From contig JAJDZL010000159.1 in assembly GCA_022824665.1 (NCBI GenBank), forward strand, positions 1-46,105: 46,105 nt of DNA. The letters are read 5' to 3'. Source of the DNA: Gammaproteobacteria bacterium. Its GTDB lineage: Bacteria > Pseudomonadota > Gammaproteobacteria > Arenicellales > JAJDZL01. A model generated the notes under the pieces. The model saw nothing but the letters and a program-made list of their open reading frames with translations. It searched no databases and was not told the origin of the DNA. A program made the translations under genes and the position numbers. How positions within the stretch are numbered: the stretch's first letter is position 1; each line of letters begins with the position of its first letter. This document shows, piece after piece, positions 33,202 through 42,789 of this stretch.

Positions 33202-35226
33202 TCACTTGACCGAGGTGGGCTTGATCGGTTCGACGAGTGCACAACTTGCACCTTCTTCGACCAACTGGTTTTCTCGATATTCGATCGCCGACACAATCCC
33301 GTCTATGGGACTTGTGATTTGATGTTCCATTTTCATTGCTTCGATCACGATCAGGCATTGTCCTGCGGAGACGATTTCACCTTTTTTGACCATCACCCGG
33401 GCGACTCTGCCCGGCAGCGGTGCAATCAGTGAATCGGAATCTCCACTTCCAGCCCTCGCCGTCGACAACCTGTCCGACAAAGTGATTTCATACTGTTTGC
33501 AGTGCCGAAACAAGCAGATTTTGTCGTTAATCTGAACAACCGTTGCAAGCCAGTTGATTCCATCGATATTGGCCCCGGCAAAATCAGATTCCAACCGAAT
33601 ATCTTGGCAAACCAGTGTGCGCCCCTTATGCCGGACGACAACATGGTTCCGTCCAAACTGTCCGATAACGTTGTAGACTCTATCTTCGAATTCGAAACTG
33701 CATGCGAATTCTTTCTGTGAATTGACTCGCCAGCCATTCATCAGGCGCCACGGTGAGTAATAATCATGATTTTGAGTGCAGCCCGATGAATAGTTATTGA
33801 CGAGTTGTCTTTCTACGAATAGCATCGCAAGTGCAAGAAGTTCGTCGGGTAAGGTGCTGTCTTCCGAGACTAGTTCCGATAGATGCGATTCAACGAAAGT
33901 AACGTCAATTGAATGAGCCTGAAACGCTGAACTTTGAATCAGATTGGACACAAATTCAGTATTCGTCTGAACACCAACAACTTTCAGCCTATCCAATGCT
34001 TCGTACAAGCGCTTGATAGACTCATCTCGCTCTATGTCCCAGACGATAAGTTTCGCAATCAATGGATCATAGTGCAGGTCTACTAAATCGTCACTTTGCA
34101 CACCGGAATGAATTTGCAGCTTGTCCGATTGCGCTGGAAATTTGAGGTATTCGATACGGCCAGGAGAAGGCAAAAAATCTTTCGCTGGATTTTCCGCATA
34201 AATTCGAGCCTGAATCGAATGTCCAATGGGTGCGGTTGGCAACTCGAGTTCAGAAATTGACTCACCAGCAGCAATTTGCAGCTGCAACTCGACGAGGTCA
34301 GTGTGCGTTACCTGTTCCGTAACCGGATGTTCGACCTGTAGCCTAGTGTTCATTTCCATGAAATAGAAAGTATCGTTGGCATACAGAAACTCAACCGTAC
34401 CGACACTGTGGTAGTTCAGCATTCTTGCAAGGGACATAGCGGCATCGTACATTTGCTGTCGTGTCCTCTCGCTGATTCCGGGTGCAGGCGCCTCTTCTAC
34501 AATTTTCTGAAATCGACGTTGCGCGGTACAGTCTCTATCAAACAAATGAGTTACGTTGCCGTGCTTGTCTGCCGCGATTTGCACCTCTATATGTCTAGCC
34601 GGATTGAGGTACTTTTCGACAATTACAAGGTTATCGTTGAAAAACTCTTGTGCCTGCGCCCGTGCTGTATGTAATCCGCTCCAGAATTGTTCTTCTGATT
34701 CAACAATAACCATGCCTCGTCCGCCACCACCCAATGCCGCCTTGATCAAAACTGGAAATCCAATCTCGCGAACACGTTCAAGTGTGGTTTTGTCATCCAT
34801 TTCGGCTTCGCGATGTCCGGGCAATATCGGAACATCTGCACGTTCGGCGATTTTTGCAGCGTTCGCTTTCGAAGCCATCAGCCGAATTGCTTGTGCAGAT
34901 GGGCCGATAAACTCGATGCCTTCTTGCATGCAGGCTTCACTCAATTGGCTGTTTTCGGACAAAAATCCATACCCTGGGTGAATTGCATCAGCATTCATCT
35001 GTCGCGCTGCTTGCATAATTCGTTCAAGATTCAGATAGCTCTCAGCAGCACGAGAAGCACCTATATATACCGCCTGATCAGCCATCCGAACGTGCATGGC
35101 GTCGCGATCAGCGTCGGAATAGACTGCGACTGAAGGAATATTGAGGCGGCGCGCAGTTCGAATGATTCGACAGGCAATTTCTCCGCGGTTTGCGATTAGC
35201 AGTTTTTGAAACAACTGTTCAGTCAC
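33202..35226 (-). CDS. Methylcrotonyl-CoA carboxylase biotin-containing subunit
   Basis: Alpha subunit of 3-methylcrotonyl-CoA carboxylase (LiuD/MccA), 674 aa. Order of domains: biotin carboxylase N-domain (LLIANRGEIACRIIRTARR at the start), ATP-grasp core (GGGGRGMVIV, then MEMNTRLQVEHPVTE), and a C-terminal biotinyl domain with the biotin lysine in EAMKMEHQI near residue 636. The linked beta subunit is the gene at 36037. Start overlaps the hydratase stop by 8 bp. The whole frame looks intact. Confidence 0.92.
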   Translation of the reverse strand: MTEQLFQKLLIANRGEIACRIIRTARRLNIPSVAVYSDADRDAMHVRMADQAVYIGASRAAESYLNLERIMQAARQMNADAIHPGYGFLSENSQLSEACMQEGIEFIGPSAQAIRLMASKANAAKIAERADVPILPGHREAEMDDKTTLERVREIGFPVLIKAALGGGGRGMVIVESEEQFWSGLHTARAQAQEFFNDNLVIVEKYLNPARHIEVQIAADKHGNVTHLFDRDCTAQRRFQKIVEEAPAPGISERTRQQMYDAAMSLARMLNYHSVGTVEFLYANDTFYFMEMNTRLQVEHPVTEQVTHTDLVELQLQIAAGESISELELPTAPIGHSIQARIYAENPAKDFLPSPGRIEYLKFPAQSDKLQIHSGVQSDDLVDLHYDPLIAKLIVWDIERDESIKRLYEALDRLKVVGVQTNTEFVSNLIQSSAFQAHSIDVTFVESHLSELVSEDSTLPDELLALAMLFVERQLVNNYSSGCTQNHDYYSPWRLMNGWRVNSQKEFACSFEFEDRVYNVIGQFGRNHVVVRHKGRTLVCQDIRLESDFAGANIDGINWLATVVQINDKICLFRHCKQYEITLSDRLSTARAGSGDSDSLIAPLPGRVARVMVKKGEIVSAGQCLIVIEAMKMEHQITSPIDGIVSAIEYRENQLVEEGASCALVEPIKPTSVK

Positions 35227-36028
35227 TTTCGGAAGTACGCCAATTTGGATGCCGTTTGGCTAAAAATGCCTCAACACCTTCCTGACCTTCTTGGCTCGCA
35301 CGAATTATTGAGATTAAACGCGCGGTGTACATCTGAAGCTCATCATCTATTTGCCGCGTTAGAAAATTCGAAATTAACGATTTTGCAGCAAATTGGGCAG
35401 CCGGGCCGCTACTGAGAAGCTCGTCCAAAATTCTTGACTCAATTTCTGGAATCGCTTGAGAATCGCCGCATTCGTGGACCAGCCCAGTCGATCGCGCAGT
35501 TGCCGCATCGAAGCGCTCTCCAGTCAGAAAGTAACGTTTCGCAACTCTCGGTCCGATCGCATTGACAACATAAGGACCAATCACTGATGGAATTAGTCCA
35601 AGTTTTACTTCTGACAGGCTGAATTTAGCCGACTGATCTGAAATGACGATGTCACAGCAGGCAACCAGACCAACCCCACCGCCAAAAACAGCACCATGCA
35701 CAGTCGCGACGGTGGGTCTTGGGAAGCTGTAAAGCGCATACATCATCTGCGCCATCTGCATTGCGTCGTGATAGTTTTCAGCGCTAGCATAGTGAGACGA
35801 GCGTTGCATCCAGTTGAGGTCGGCACCGGCGCAAAAGCTCCTGCCCGTACCTTTGACACAGAGTACGCGAATACTAGTATCTTCCTTTAATTGCTCAAGT
35901 GCGCTTGAAATCTCCTCAATCATGAGTTCATTGAATGCATTGTGAACTTCGGGACGGTTCAACCGCAATGTGTAAATTCCGGTGCGACTGGTTTCCAGTC
36001 GAATGGTGTTAAAATCCTTGCTCGACAT
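35219..36028 (-). CDS. Enoyl-CoA hydratase, likely methylglutaconyl-CoA hydratase (LiuC)
   Basis: Crotonase-family protein, 269 aa. The oxyanion-hole segments are visible (SFCAGADLNWM and VHGAVFGGGVGLVACCDIVI), as is the SEVKLGLIPSVIGPYV region with the Glu and Pro usual for these hydratases. Its place between the two MccAB subunits, and the presence of HMG-CoA lyase downstream, point to 3-methylglutaconyl-CoA hydration, the step between MCC and HMG-CoA lyase. The family has many substrates, so the assignment rests on operon context. It starts 8 bp after the mccB stop. Confidence 0.86.
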   Translation of the reverse strand: MSSKDFNTIRLETSRTGIYTLRLNRPEVHNAFNELMIEEISSALEQLKEDTSIRVLCVKGTGRSFCAGADLNWMQRSSHYASAENYHDAMQMAQMMYALYSFPRPTVATVHGAVFGGGVGLVACCDIVISDQSAKFSLSEVKLGLIPSVIGPYVVNAIGPRVAKRYFLTGERFDAATARSTGLVHECGDSQAIPEIESRILDELLSSGPAAQFAAKSLISNFLTRQIDDELQMYTARLISIIRASQEGQEGVEAFLAKRHPNWRTSESD

Positions 36029-36036
36029 AGCGGCCG

Positions 36037-37638
36037 CTACATTCTGAAAATTCCAAATTTGGTCGGTAATGATGGTGCGTTATAAGCAGCAGACAATCCA
36101 AGCCCCAATACGGTGCGCGTATCGGCCGGGTCAATGATTCCGTCATCCCAGAGCCGTGCACTTGAATAGTACGGCTGCCCCTCGGATTCATACTGGTCGA
36201 GTATTTGCTGCTTGAATTGCAGCTGTTCGTGTTCGGGCCAGGACTCAGATTTCATACTGTCCAGCCGCACCTGGCTCAGTACGTTGCCGGCCTGTTCGCC
36301 ACCCATCACAGATATTCTGGCATTCGGCCACATCCACAAGAACCGGGGTGAATAGGCGCGCCCGCACATGGCATAGTTTCCCGCGCCAAAACTGCCACCA
36401 ATGATCACTGTGAATTTTGGTACCTTGGCGCACGCAACAGCAGTAACCATCTTTGCTCCGTCCTTTGCAATACCGCCCGATTCATACTTCTTGCCAACCA
36501 TAAAGCCGGCGATATTCTGCAGAAAAACCAGGGCAATATTTCTCTGGCAGCAAATTTCAATAAAGTGAGTCGCCTTCAATGCGGATTCGGAGTACAAAAT
36601 TCCATTGTTTGCAATGATGCCGACCGGGTAACCCATCAAATGGGCGAATCCACAAACGAGCGTATCGCCATATAGCTGCTTGAATTCATGAAATTCGCTG
36701 CCGTCAGTAATCCGAGCAATAATTTCGCGCACATCATAGGACTGACGAAGGTCAGTGGGGACTATGCCGTAAATTTCATTCGCTTCATAAAGTGGTTCAC
36801 GCGGTTTTCGCAATTCTATTGTGAGATGTTTTTTGCGATTTAGATTACCGACTATTTCTCGTATGATCGACAACGCATGTGGATCATCATCCGCGCGGTG
36901 GTCTGTTATTCCGGATTGTTTCGAGTGTACTTCAGCGCCACCAAGATCTTCTGCTGAGACGCGCTCACCGGTGGCTGCTTTGACCAGCGGCGGGCCACCC
37001 AGGAATATAGTGCCCTGACCTCGAACGATGACAGATTCATCGCACATTGAAGGTACATAAGCACCGCCGGCTGTGCACGAACCCATGACCGCTGCAATCT
37101 GGGGTATTCCGGCTGCAGACATATTGGCCTGATTGAAGAAAATCCTGCCGAAATGTTCCCGATCCGGAAAAACCTCATCCTGTCTGGGCAAGAAAGCACC
37201 GCCGGAGTCGACAAGGTAAATACAGGGCAGATTGTTCTGCGCAGCAATTTCCTGGGCCCGCAAGTGCTTCTTGACCGTAAGTGGGTAGTAAGTTCCACCT
37301 TTAACAGTCGCATCGTTTGCGAAAATCATGCATTCCCTGCCACTAATCGGACCGATACCGGTAATAATGCCTGCTGACGGCACTTCATTGCCATACATTT
37401 CGTAAGCGGCGTACGGTGCAATTTCAAGAAACGGTGCGCCGCGATCGAGTACAAGTGCAATCCTTTCGCGCGCCAGCAATTTGCCACGTGCTTGATGCTT
37501 TTGCCGGGCTCGCTCACTGCCGCCTAAGTGAATTGTGTTGAGCTTGTCTTTGAGGTCACCGACCAAGTCCGACATCACGCGGCTGCGTTCATTGAACTCA
37601 GGTGATTGTCTGTTGATATTTGAGTTGATGGCCGGCAT
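36037..37638 (-). CDS. Methylcrotonyl-CoA carboxylase carboxyltransferase subunit
   Basis: Beta subunit of 3-methylcrotonyl-CoA carboxylase (LiuB/MccB), 533 aa, the usual length. Crotonase-like carboxyltransferase signatures are seen: [49 protein letters not shown], and near the C-terminus [20 protein letters not shown] and [10 protein letters not shown]. These are characteristic of MCC rather than of propionyl-CoA carboxylase. It follows the HCCA-isomerase-like gene after 35 bp and has normal family length; no defect is visible. Confidence 0.92.
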   Translation of the reverse strand: MPAINSNINRQSPEFNERSRVMSDLVGDLKDKLNTIHLGGSERARQKHQARGKLLARERIALVLDRGAPFLEIAPYAAYEMYGNEVPSAGIITGIGPISGRECMIFANDATVKGGTYYPLTVKKHLRAQEIAAQNNLPCIYLVDSGGAFLPRQDEVFPDREHFGRIFFNQANMSAAGIPQIAAVMGSCTAGGAYVPSMCDESVIVRGQGTIFLGGPPLVKAATGERVSAEDLGGAEVHSKQSGITDHRADDDPHALSIIREIVGNLNRKKHLTIELRKPREPLYEANEIYGIVPTDLRQSYDVREIIARITDGSEFHEFKQLYGDTLVCGFAHLMGYPVGIIANNGILYSESALKATHFIEICCQRNIALVFLQNIAGFMVGKKYESGGIAKDGAKMVTAVACAKVPKFTVIIGGSFGAGNYAMCGRAYSPRFLWMWPNARISVMGGEQAGNVLSQVRLDSMKSESWPEHEQLQFKQQILDQYESEGQPYYSSARLWDDGIIDPADTRTVLGLGLSAAYNAPSLPTKFGIFRM

Positions 37639-37673
37639 GGTCGGGGCGCAATGCTGAATACAAAAAAGTCCGG

Positions 37674-38279
37674 CTACCAGCCACCGGATTTCACCCAGGC
37701 TTCAAGCACACTGAGTCGGTCATGCCCCCAAAACGGTTCTCCGTCAACGACAAAAAAGGGCGAGCCGAAAACCTGTTGTTCAATTGCTCGATCAGTCGCG
37801 GCGCGAACCTTGAGTTTGATGTCAGGATCTTGCAGCGCAGCGGCGACTTCATCTGCAACAAACTGTTGTTGTGTCGCAATCTCGACGATAAGCTCAGGTG
37901 TTGAGATATTCTGATTTTCGGCGAAATATGCACGAAAAATAGCCTGTGCGAGTCGTTTGGCTGGTATCGTTCCGTGGTTCTCGCTGGCCCAGTAGTATGC
38001 CCGACAGGCGGCGACAGTGGCAACCGGAAACACGCTTGGCAAGGCAAACTGAATGCCGTGGTAGCGGGCGACTCGCTTCAGGTCCAACTCACTATAGCTG
38101 TTGATCATGGGAATCTGCACCAGGGGCTTGCGCCCGGTTACCTTCATTACAGCGCCCATGAGATAGGGCCGCCAAATGACATTGCAATCGCAGCGCGTAG
38201 CAAAGTCATCAACAAGCTCGCTTGAAAAATAACCGTAAGGCGACGAAAAATCAAAGTAAAAATCGACGGTCTTGCTCAT
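37674..38279 (-). CDS. DsbA-family/2-hydroxychromene-2-carboxylate isomerase-like protein
   Basis: 201-aa protein of the thioredoxin-fold DsbA/GST-kappa group. It starts [14 protein letters not shown], with the conserved Ser-Pro of HCCA isomerases instead of a DsbA CxxC, and ends with the cis-Pro-type element [19 protein letters not shown], as in glutathione-using isomerases. Its role within a leucine operon is unknown; related genes occur beside acyl-CoA catabolism genes. It lies 30 bp after the thiolase stop, within the operon. Confidence 0.85.
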   Translation of the reverse strand: MSKTVDFYFDFSSPYGYFSSELVDDFATRCDCNVIWRPYLMGAVMKVTGRKPLVQIPMINSYSELDLKRVARYHGIQFALPSVFPVATVAACRAYYWASENHGTIPAKRLAQAIFRAYFAENQNISTPELIVEIATQQQFVADEVAAALQDPDIKLKVRAATDRAIEQQVFGSPFFVVDGEPFWGHDRLSVLEAWVKSGGW

Positions 38280-38309
38280 TGCTTGAATCTCCTTCAGACT
38301 CCGGTTGCT

Positions 38310-39494
38310 TTAGGCGCGAACAACGCCGATCGCGGTCGCTTCTCCGCCACCGATGCACAGGGATGCAACGCCTCGCTTAAGGTCGTAGCGTTCCATTGCA
38401 GCAATCAGTGTGACGACTATACGAGTGCCTGATGCACCGACCGGATGGCCCAGCGCGCACGCGCCTCCGTGTACATTCACTCGATCATGCGGCAGTTTCA
38501 GAGCATGCATCGCAGCCATCGCGACAACTGCAAATGCTTCATTAATCTCAAACAAGTCGACGTCGTCAACTGACCAGTCAAGTTGCTTGAGGAGCTTATC
38601 AATCGCACCGATCGGTGCGGTCGGAAACATGCTGGGTTCAGCAGCGTAGCTGGCGTGTCCGACCAGTGTGGCATGAATGGGCTTGTCGCGTCGCTTTGCT
38701 TCGGATTCAGACATCAAAATGACCGTTGCGCCGCCGTCAGAAATCGAACTTGAGTTGGCAGCGGTTACTGTCCCGTTATTTCGAAAAGCCGGTTTCAAAA
38801 ATGGAATTTTTTCTGAATTGGTTGTGCCCGGTTGTTCGTCAGTCAATACATCATAGGTTTCTCGTTTTGTACTGACTGAAACTGGTGATATTTCACGCTC
38901 GAAAGTGCCATTTTGTGTTGCTTTTTGCGCTCTGGTCAGCGATTCAATCGCGAATTCGTCCTGCGCTTCACGACTAAACTGGTACGACTCGGCACAATCT
39001 TCAGCAAACTGGCCCATCAGTGCGCCTTTCTGATAGGCATCTTCCAGCCCATCGGTGAACATGTGATCCACGATCTGGCTGTGTCCCATACGGATTCCAC
39101 TGCGCGCCTTGGGGATGAGATAAGGTGCGTTGCTCATGCTCTCCAGGCCTCCTGTTGCGACCACCTGGTTGGTGCCGGCAACAATGGAGTCAAATCCAAG
39201 CATGACTGTTTTCATGCCGGAGCCGCACATTTTGTTGACCGTCGTACACCCGACAGACATCGGAATTCCTGCGCCGAGTGCAGCCTGCCGAGCTGGCGCC
39301 TGGCCCATTCCGGCGGGCAGTACACATCCCATCAATACCTCATCAACGTCTGCCCCGGTGATGTCAGAGTCCGCAAGTGCCGCGCGCAGCGACGCGGAGC
39401 CGAGCTCGGGCGCTGAAAGTGGGGATAGGCAGCCTTGAAATCCGCCTATTGGTGTGCGGGCAAGCCCTGTAATAACGACTGGGGGTGGTTGCAT
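38310..39494 (-). CDS. Acetyl-CoA C-acetyltransferase (thiolase II)
   Basis: Thiolase of 394 aa that interconverts acetoacetyl-CoA and two acetyl-CoA, the fate of acetoacetate made by HMG-CoA lyase. The ATG at 39494 gives the usual N-terminus (VVITGLARTPIGGFQG); a longer frame to 39593 is not supported. Catalytic residues are visible: Cys in VNKMCGSGMKT, His in GGACALGHPVGASG and the second Cys in ASLCIGGGEATA. It sits between the acyl-CoA dehydrogenase (34 bp) and the DsbA-family gene. Confidence 0.88.
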   Translation of the reverse strand: MQPPPVVITGLARTPIGGFQGCLSPLSAPELGSASLRAALADSDITGADVDEVLMGCVLPAGMGQAPARQAALGAGIPMSVGCTTVNKMCGSGMKTVMLGFDSIVAGTNQVVATGGLESMSNAPYLIPKARSGIRMGHSQIVDHMFTDGLEDAYQKGALMGQFAEDCAESYQFSREAQDEFAIESLTRAQKATQNGTFEREISPVSVSTKRETYDVLTDEQPGTTNSEKIPFLKPAFRNNGTVTAANSSSISDGGATVILMSESEAKRRDKPIHATLVGHASYAAEPSMFPTAPIGAIDKLLKQLDWSVDDVDLFEINEAFAVVAMAAMHALKLPHDRVNVHGGACALGHPVGASGTRIVVTLIAAMERYDLKRGVASLCIGGGEATAIGVVRA

Positions 39495-39528
39495 GGTTTG
39501 AGTTCCTAACTGATTGGGTAATTTGAAG

Positions 39529-40698
39529 TCAGGTTGATTCCTGAAAAATTTCACGCCCGATGAGCATGCGGCGAATTTCGCTGGTTCCAGCACCTATTTC
39601 GTAAAGTTTAGCATCTCTTAACAGGCGCCCGGTCGGCATGTCGTTGATGTAGCCCATGGCACCAAGCGATTGAATGGCCTCTAAAGCGCACTGGGTTGCC
39701 TGCTCAGCGGTAAACAAAATTACGGCCGCAGCATCCTTTCGGGTCGTTTCACCCCGGTCGCACGCTTTTGCGACTGCATAGGCATATGCGCGAGACGCGT
39801 TCAAGTTCGCGTACATGTCTGCGAGTTTTCCCTGGATAAATTGAAATTCACCGATTCGTTTACCGAACTGTTTGCGGTCTCGAACATAGGGAATGACGAC
39901 ATCCAAACAGGCTTGCATGATTCCGATTGGACCGCCAGATAACACCACCCGCTCATAATCCAATCCACTCATCAGCACCTTGACTCCACCGCCGAGTTCA
40001 CCGAGCACATTTTCTGTGGGCACATGGCAGTCGCGAAATATCAACTCGCAGGTGTTGGACCCGCGCATGCCGAGTTTATCCAGTTTTTGTGCGGTTGAAA
40101 ATCCGTCAAACTTACGCTCGATGATAAACGCTGTGATCCCTCGTGTTCCGGCCCTCGGATCCGTCTTGGCATAGACGATCAGCACATCAGCATCAGGGCC
40201 ATTGGTAATCCACATTTTGCTGCCGTTCAGCACAAAATGATCGTCTTCAGCAATAGCCGCCAATTGCATACTTACCACATCGGAACCCGAATTGGGCTCG
40301 GTCATGGCCAGCGCTCCGACGTGCTCACCGCTAATGAGTTTAGGTAGATACTGGCGTTTTTGTTCGTCGCATCCATTTCTGTAAATCTGGTTGACTGCAA
40401 GATTTGAATGAGCGCCATAAGACAAACCCACCGCAGCAGATGCACGACTGATCTCTTCCATGGCCACAACGTGTTCAAGATAACCCATTCCGGTTCCGCC
40501 GTATTGTTCACTGACCGTGATGCCGAGTAGTCCCATTTGCCCGAATTTCTCCCAAAGATGTGCGGGAAACTCGTTGGTTTGATCAATTTCGGCAGCTAAG
40601 GGAGCAATTTCGCGCTCAGAAAACTCGCGGACGCTCGAACGAAGCAGGTCTGCTGTCTGTCCAAGGCAAAAATCAAGCGTTGAGTGCCGGGTGTTCAT
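39529..40698 (-). CDS. Isovaleryl-CoA dehydrogenase
   Basis: FAD enzyme that oxidises isovaleryl-CoA to 3-methylcrotonyl-CoA, the entry step of the operon; 389 aa. FAD/substrate segments: [15 protein letters not shown] and [12 protein letters not shown]. The segment [15 protein letters not shown] carries the glutamate that acts as base in isovaleryl-CoA dehydrogenases, which sets it apart from short-chain acyl-CoA dehydrogenases that use a C-terminal Glu. It is the first gene of the operon; the promoter must lie in 40699-40900. No LiuR-like MerR regulator gene is adjacent. Confidence 0.88.
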   Translation of the reverse strand: MNTRHSTLDFCLGQTADLLRSSVREFSEREIAPLAAEIDQTNEFPAHLWEKFGQMGLLGITVSEQYGGTGMGYLEHVVAMEEISRASAAVGLSYGAHSNLAVNQIYRNGCDEQKRQYLPKLISGEHVGALAMTEPNSGSDVVSMQLAAIAEDDHFVLNGSKMWITNGPDADVLIVYAKTDPRAGTRGITAFIIERKFDGFSTAQKLDKLGMRGSNTCELIFRDCHVPTENVLGELGGGVKVLMSGLDYERVVLSGGPIGIMQACLDVVIPYVRDRKQFGKRIGEFQFIQGKLADMYANLNASRAYAYAVAKACDRGETTRKDAAAVILFTAEQATQCALEAIQSLGAMGYINDMPTGRLLRDAKLYEIGAGTSEIRRMLIGREIFQEST

Positions 40699-41242
40699 TT
40701 TTTGAGTTTCTCTTGAATGCAGATTGCAGATAAACAGCAGCTATGCGCCTGCTATATCCGGCTAGTGGATGATTGTCCGTCAAGCGATATTTCTTTCAAT
40801 ACGTAAAACGACTAACTCACAACGATGCGGGCAAAAAACAATTTACTGTTGACCGACTCAGCGTGGTGTTAGTGCTCAAATTATACTGACTCGACAAATT
40901 TTCAAATTGAGTAGCCTGTTGCAGCAGGTGTCTGTCGAAAATCTCTGGCGGCAAAATACGTCTTGCCAATACAACTGCTCGGTGACCAATTCTCCAAGCC
41001 GTGATATTCTTCACGGCTTGGAGAATTGATTCCATTCAAGGTGCGAATGCCTTGAACACAGTATGCTAAAAATAATTCCCTCCAACCAATATTCAATTAA
41101 TTTCACATTTTTTGTTCCCCGACATTCATCATGCCCTGAACCGAGGCAATTGCAGCTGACGCCCGCTGGTCTTAAGTGGCTCAAGGTGCGGCTGTCAACG
41201 CCGGTATTGCGTTTATTCAACTATTGGTTCGTAGGAGACCTG
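40699..41242. other. Gene-free region between the leucine operon and Rpn-like copy 2
   Basis: 544 bp with no supported gene. It should contain the leucine-operon promoter (minus strand); a perfect TATAAT on that strand lies at 40880-40885 within the repeat AAATTATACTGAC (40878-40890), but no good -35 was seen. It also holds the 18-bp hairpin at 40987-41028. The last about 115 bp (41127-41242) share ordered short blocks with the leader of Rpn-like copy 1. Confidence 0.45.
40987..41028. repeat. Perfect 18-bp inverted repeat
   Basis: Arms CAATTCTCCAAGCCGTGA and TCACGGCTTGGAGAATTG with the 6-nt loop TATTCT. No T-run follows on either strand, so an intrinsic terminator is not obvious. It lies about 215 bp upstream of Rpn-like copy 2 and about 290 bp upstream of the isovaleryl-CoA dehydrogenase start. 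Confidence 0.85.
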
Positions 41243-42220
41243 ATGGCTGTGCTCAACAAAGACCCCAAGTACAAGGAGTTTTTCTCCTACCGGAAATTCA
41301 CCGAGGACGCCCTTAAGGAAGTCTTCCGCGATCACCCTCAGTTCATCGATCAGCTTGATCTGTCAACATTGCAACAGGCACCAACCGAGCTGATCTCCAA
41401 GGACTTCAAAGTGCGCTATGCCGATACTGTGTGGCTTTGCAAACACAAGCACTCAAAGCAACACGTGTATTTCCCGCTGGAATTTCAGACCAATCCAGAC
41501 CGCCGTATGCCGGTGCGGATACTGGTCTACAGCGCACTGTTAATCGAAACTTTCGCCAAAAAAGCGGGTCGTGGACAAAAGGACCGCCTGCCACCAGTGT
41601 TGGCGACCGTCTTTTATCATGGCAACCGGCGTTGGCGTATACCGCTAAATTTCAAGTGCATGTTTGACAAGCGTATGTTCGACCCTTTAGGAAATGCTGA
41701 GCTTACGGAGCAGCTTGCATCAGTTGGCTATCAGCTCGTAGAGGAACAGACCCGGGTGGTGGATCCGTTGCCCAAGGAGCGTTCGCTGTATCTGGCAATG
41801 CTGGGTATAATTTTCTGCAGCACGCCTTTACAGGCGTGCGATGCCGTACAGGCGGTGGAGAGGTGGCTGTCGGATGAGCCGGAGGATCAGGAACTGAAGC
41901 AGACGTTTGATGATTTATTTAACAGTGTAATGGAAAAAGAGTTTTCGGAGGATGAGACGATGGGCTACATGACAAAGCAGTTTAGGAAATCTATCAGAAG
42001 ATGGAAAGAAAAAGAGAGAAAAGAAGCACGCATGGAAGGACACATGGAAGGACGCATGGAAGGGCTTAAGGATACTTTGCAGAAACAGCTGATGCAAAAG
42101 TTCGGGGACATTCCCGCAGCGGACAAGAAGCGCATTGAAGCGGCGCCATTTGAGCAGGTTGAAATATGGATCAATCGGATTATCGGTGCAGATTCTCTGG
42201 AGGAATTGTTCGGTAATTGA
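41243..42220 (+). CDS. YhgA/Rpn-like PD-(D/E)XK nuclease 'transposase', copy 2
   Basis: 325-aa homologue of the gene at 30923, sharing the start (DPKYK-FFSYRKF), the likely catalytic Asp in RYADTVW and FPLEFQ, and the DUF4351-like C-terminus (LMQKFGDIPAADKKRIEAAPFEQVEIWINRIIGADSLEELF, in part). I chose the ATG at 41243 with GGAG 6 nt before it over the upstream ATG at 41063. A 12-bp tandem repeat near 42033 encodes MEGHMEGRMEG in the linker. Both copies diverge throughout, so this is an older duplication and not a fresh transposition. Composite palindrome copy 3 lies 65 bp after its stop codon. Confidence 0.78.
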   Translation: MAVLNKDPKYKEFFSYRKFTEDALKEVFRDHPQFIDQLDLSTLQQAPTELISKDFKVRYADTVWLCKHKHSKQHVYFPLEFQTNPDRRMPVRILVYSALLIETFAKKAGRGQKDRLPPVLATVFYHGNRRWRIPLNFKCMFDKRMFDPLGNAELTEQLASVGYQLVEEQTRVVDPLPKERSLYLAMLGIIFCSTPLQACDAVQAVERWLSDEPEDQELKQTFDDLFNSVMEKEFSEDETMGYMTKQFRKSIRRWKEKERKEARMEGHMEGRMEGLKDTLQKQLMQKFGDIPAADKKRIEAAPFEQVEIWINRIIGADSLEELFGN

Positions 42221-42285
42221 GGGGGTATCGGGTCAATCGATTCAGCCCAATCGAATTCATTTCTACGACGTTGAATATGCGCCTA

Positions 42286-42355
42286 CGCACCAAAATGGTG
42301 CATGGCACATGACTGTTCGCCGGGCGAACACCTTCAAATGCACCATTTTGGTGCA
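42286..42355. repeat. Composite palindromic element, copy 3 (3' of Rpn-like copy 2)
   Basis: CGCACCAAAATGGTGCA (42286-42302), central palindrome TGTTCGCCGGGCGAACA (42314-42330) and TGCACCATTTTGGTGCA (42339-42355). Total 70 bp; outer 17-mers are inverted relative to each other, as in copy 2. Confidence 0.9.
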
Positions 42356-42789
42356 TGAATCTGCCAAATATTGGAATTTACAAGGTCACTCACAGAAATT
42401 CAATTTGCGTACAGCAGCTCAAACCCAATGCCTAAAATTGCCGTTCTCACCGCCGTCTTTCAAAAAACAAATTTCACTTTGACCCGTATACTCAATGTAG
42501 CTGGTACTCGTCATTGCTTGCAGCGAAACAGGAAAAGACTGCTCAACTCAGAGCACAATATTTCAGCTGAATAAGTTTCAATTCTCTACAGCTTGATTCA
42601 CGCAGCCTTACGAGTGTTCAATCGGGCGAAATTGAAAATAACCCGGGCTATCACAGTTTGGGGAAATGCTTACACTGCTCGGCAGGCGCACCTTCTCAGT
42701 ACAATGTGCACATCCGCTACCACCGACAATTCCTTGCATCAGGCGAATCAGGTGGATGCATTTCGTTCATAAAGCAACGGTTACAGTCT
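42356..42789. other. Gene-free spacer after palindrome copy 3
   Basis: About 430 bp with no supported gene, RNA or clear regulatory site. An open frame begins at 42658 but its first 44 codons look non-coding; I start the next gene at 42790. Confidence 0.4.
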
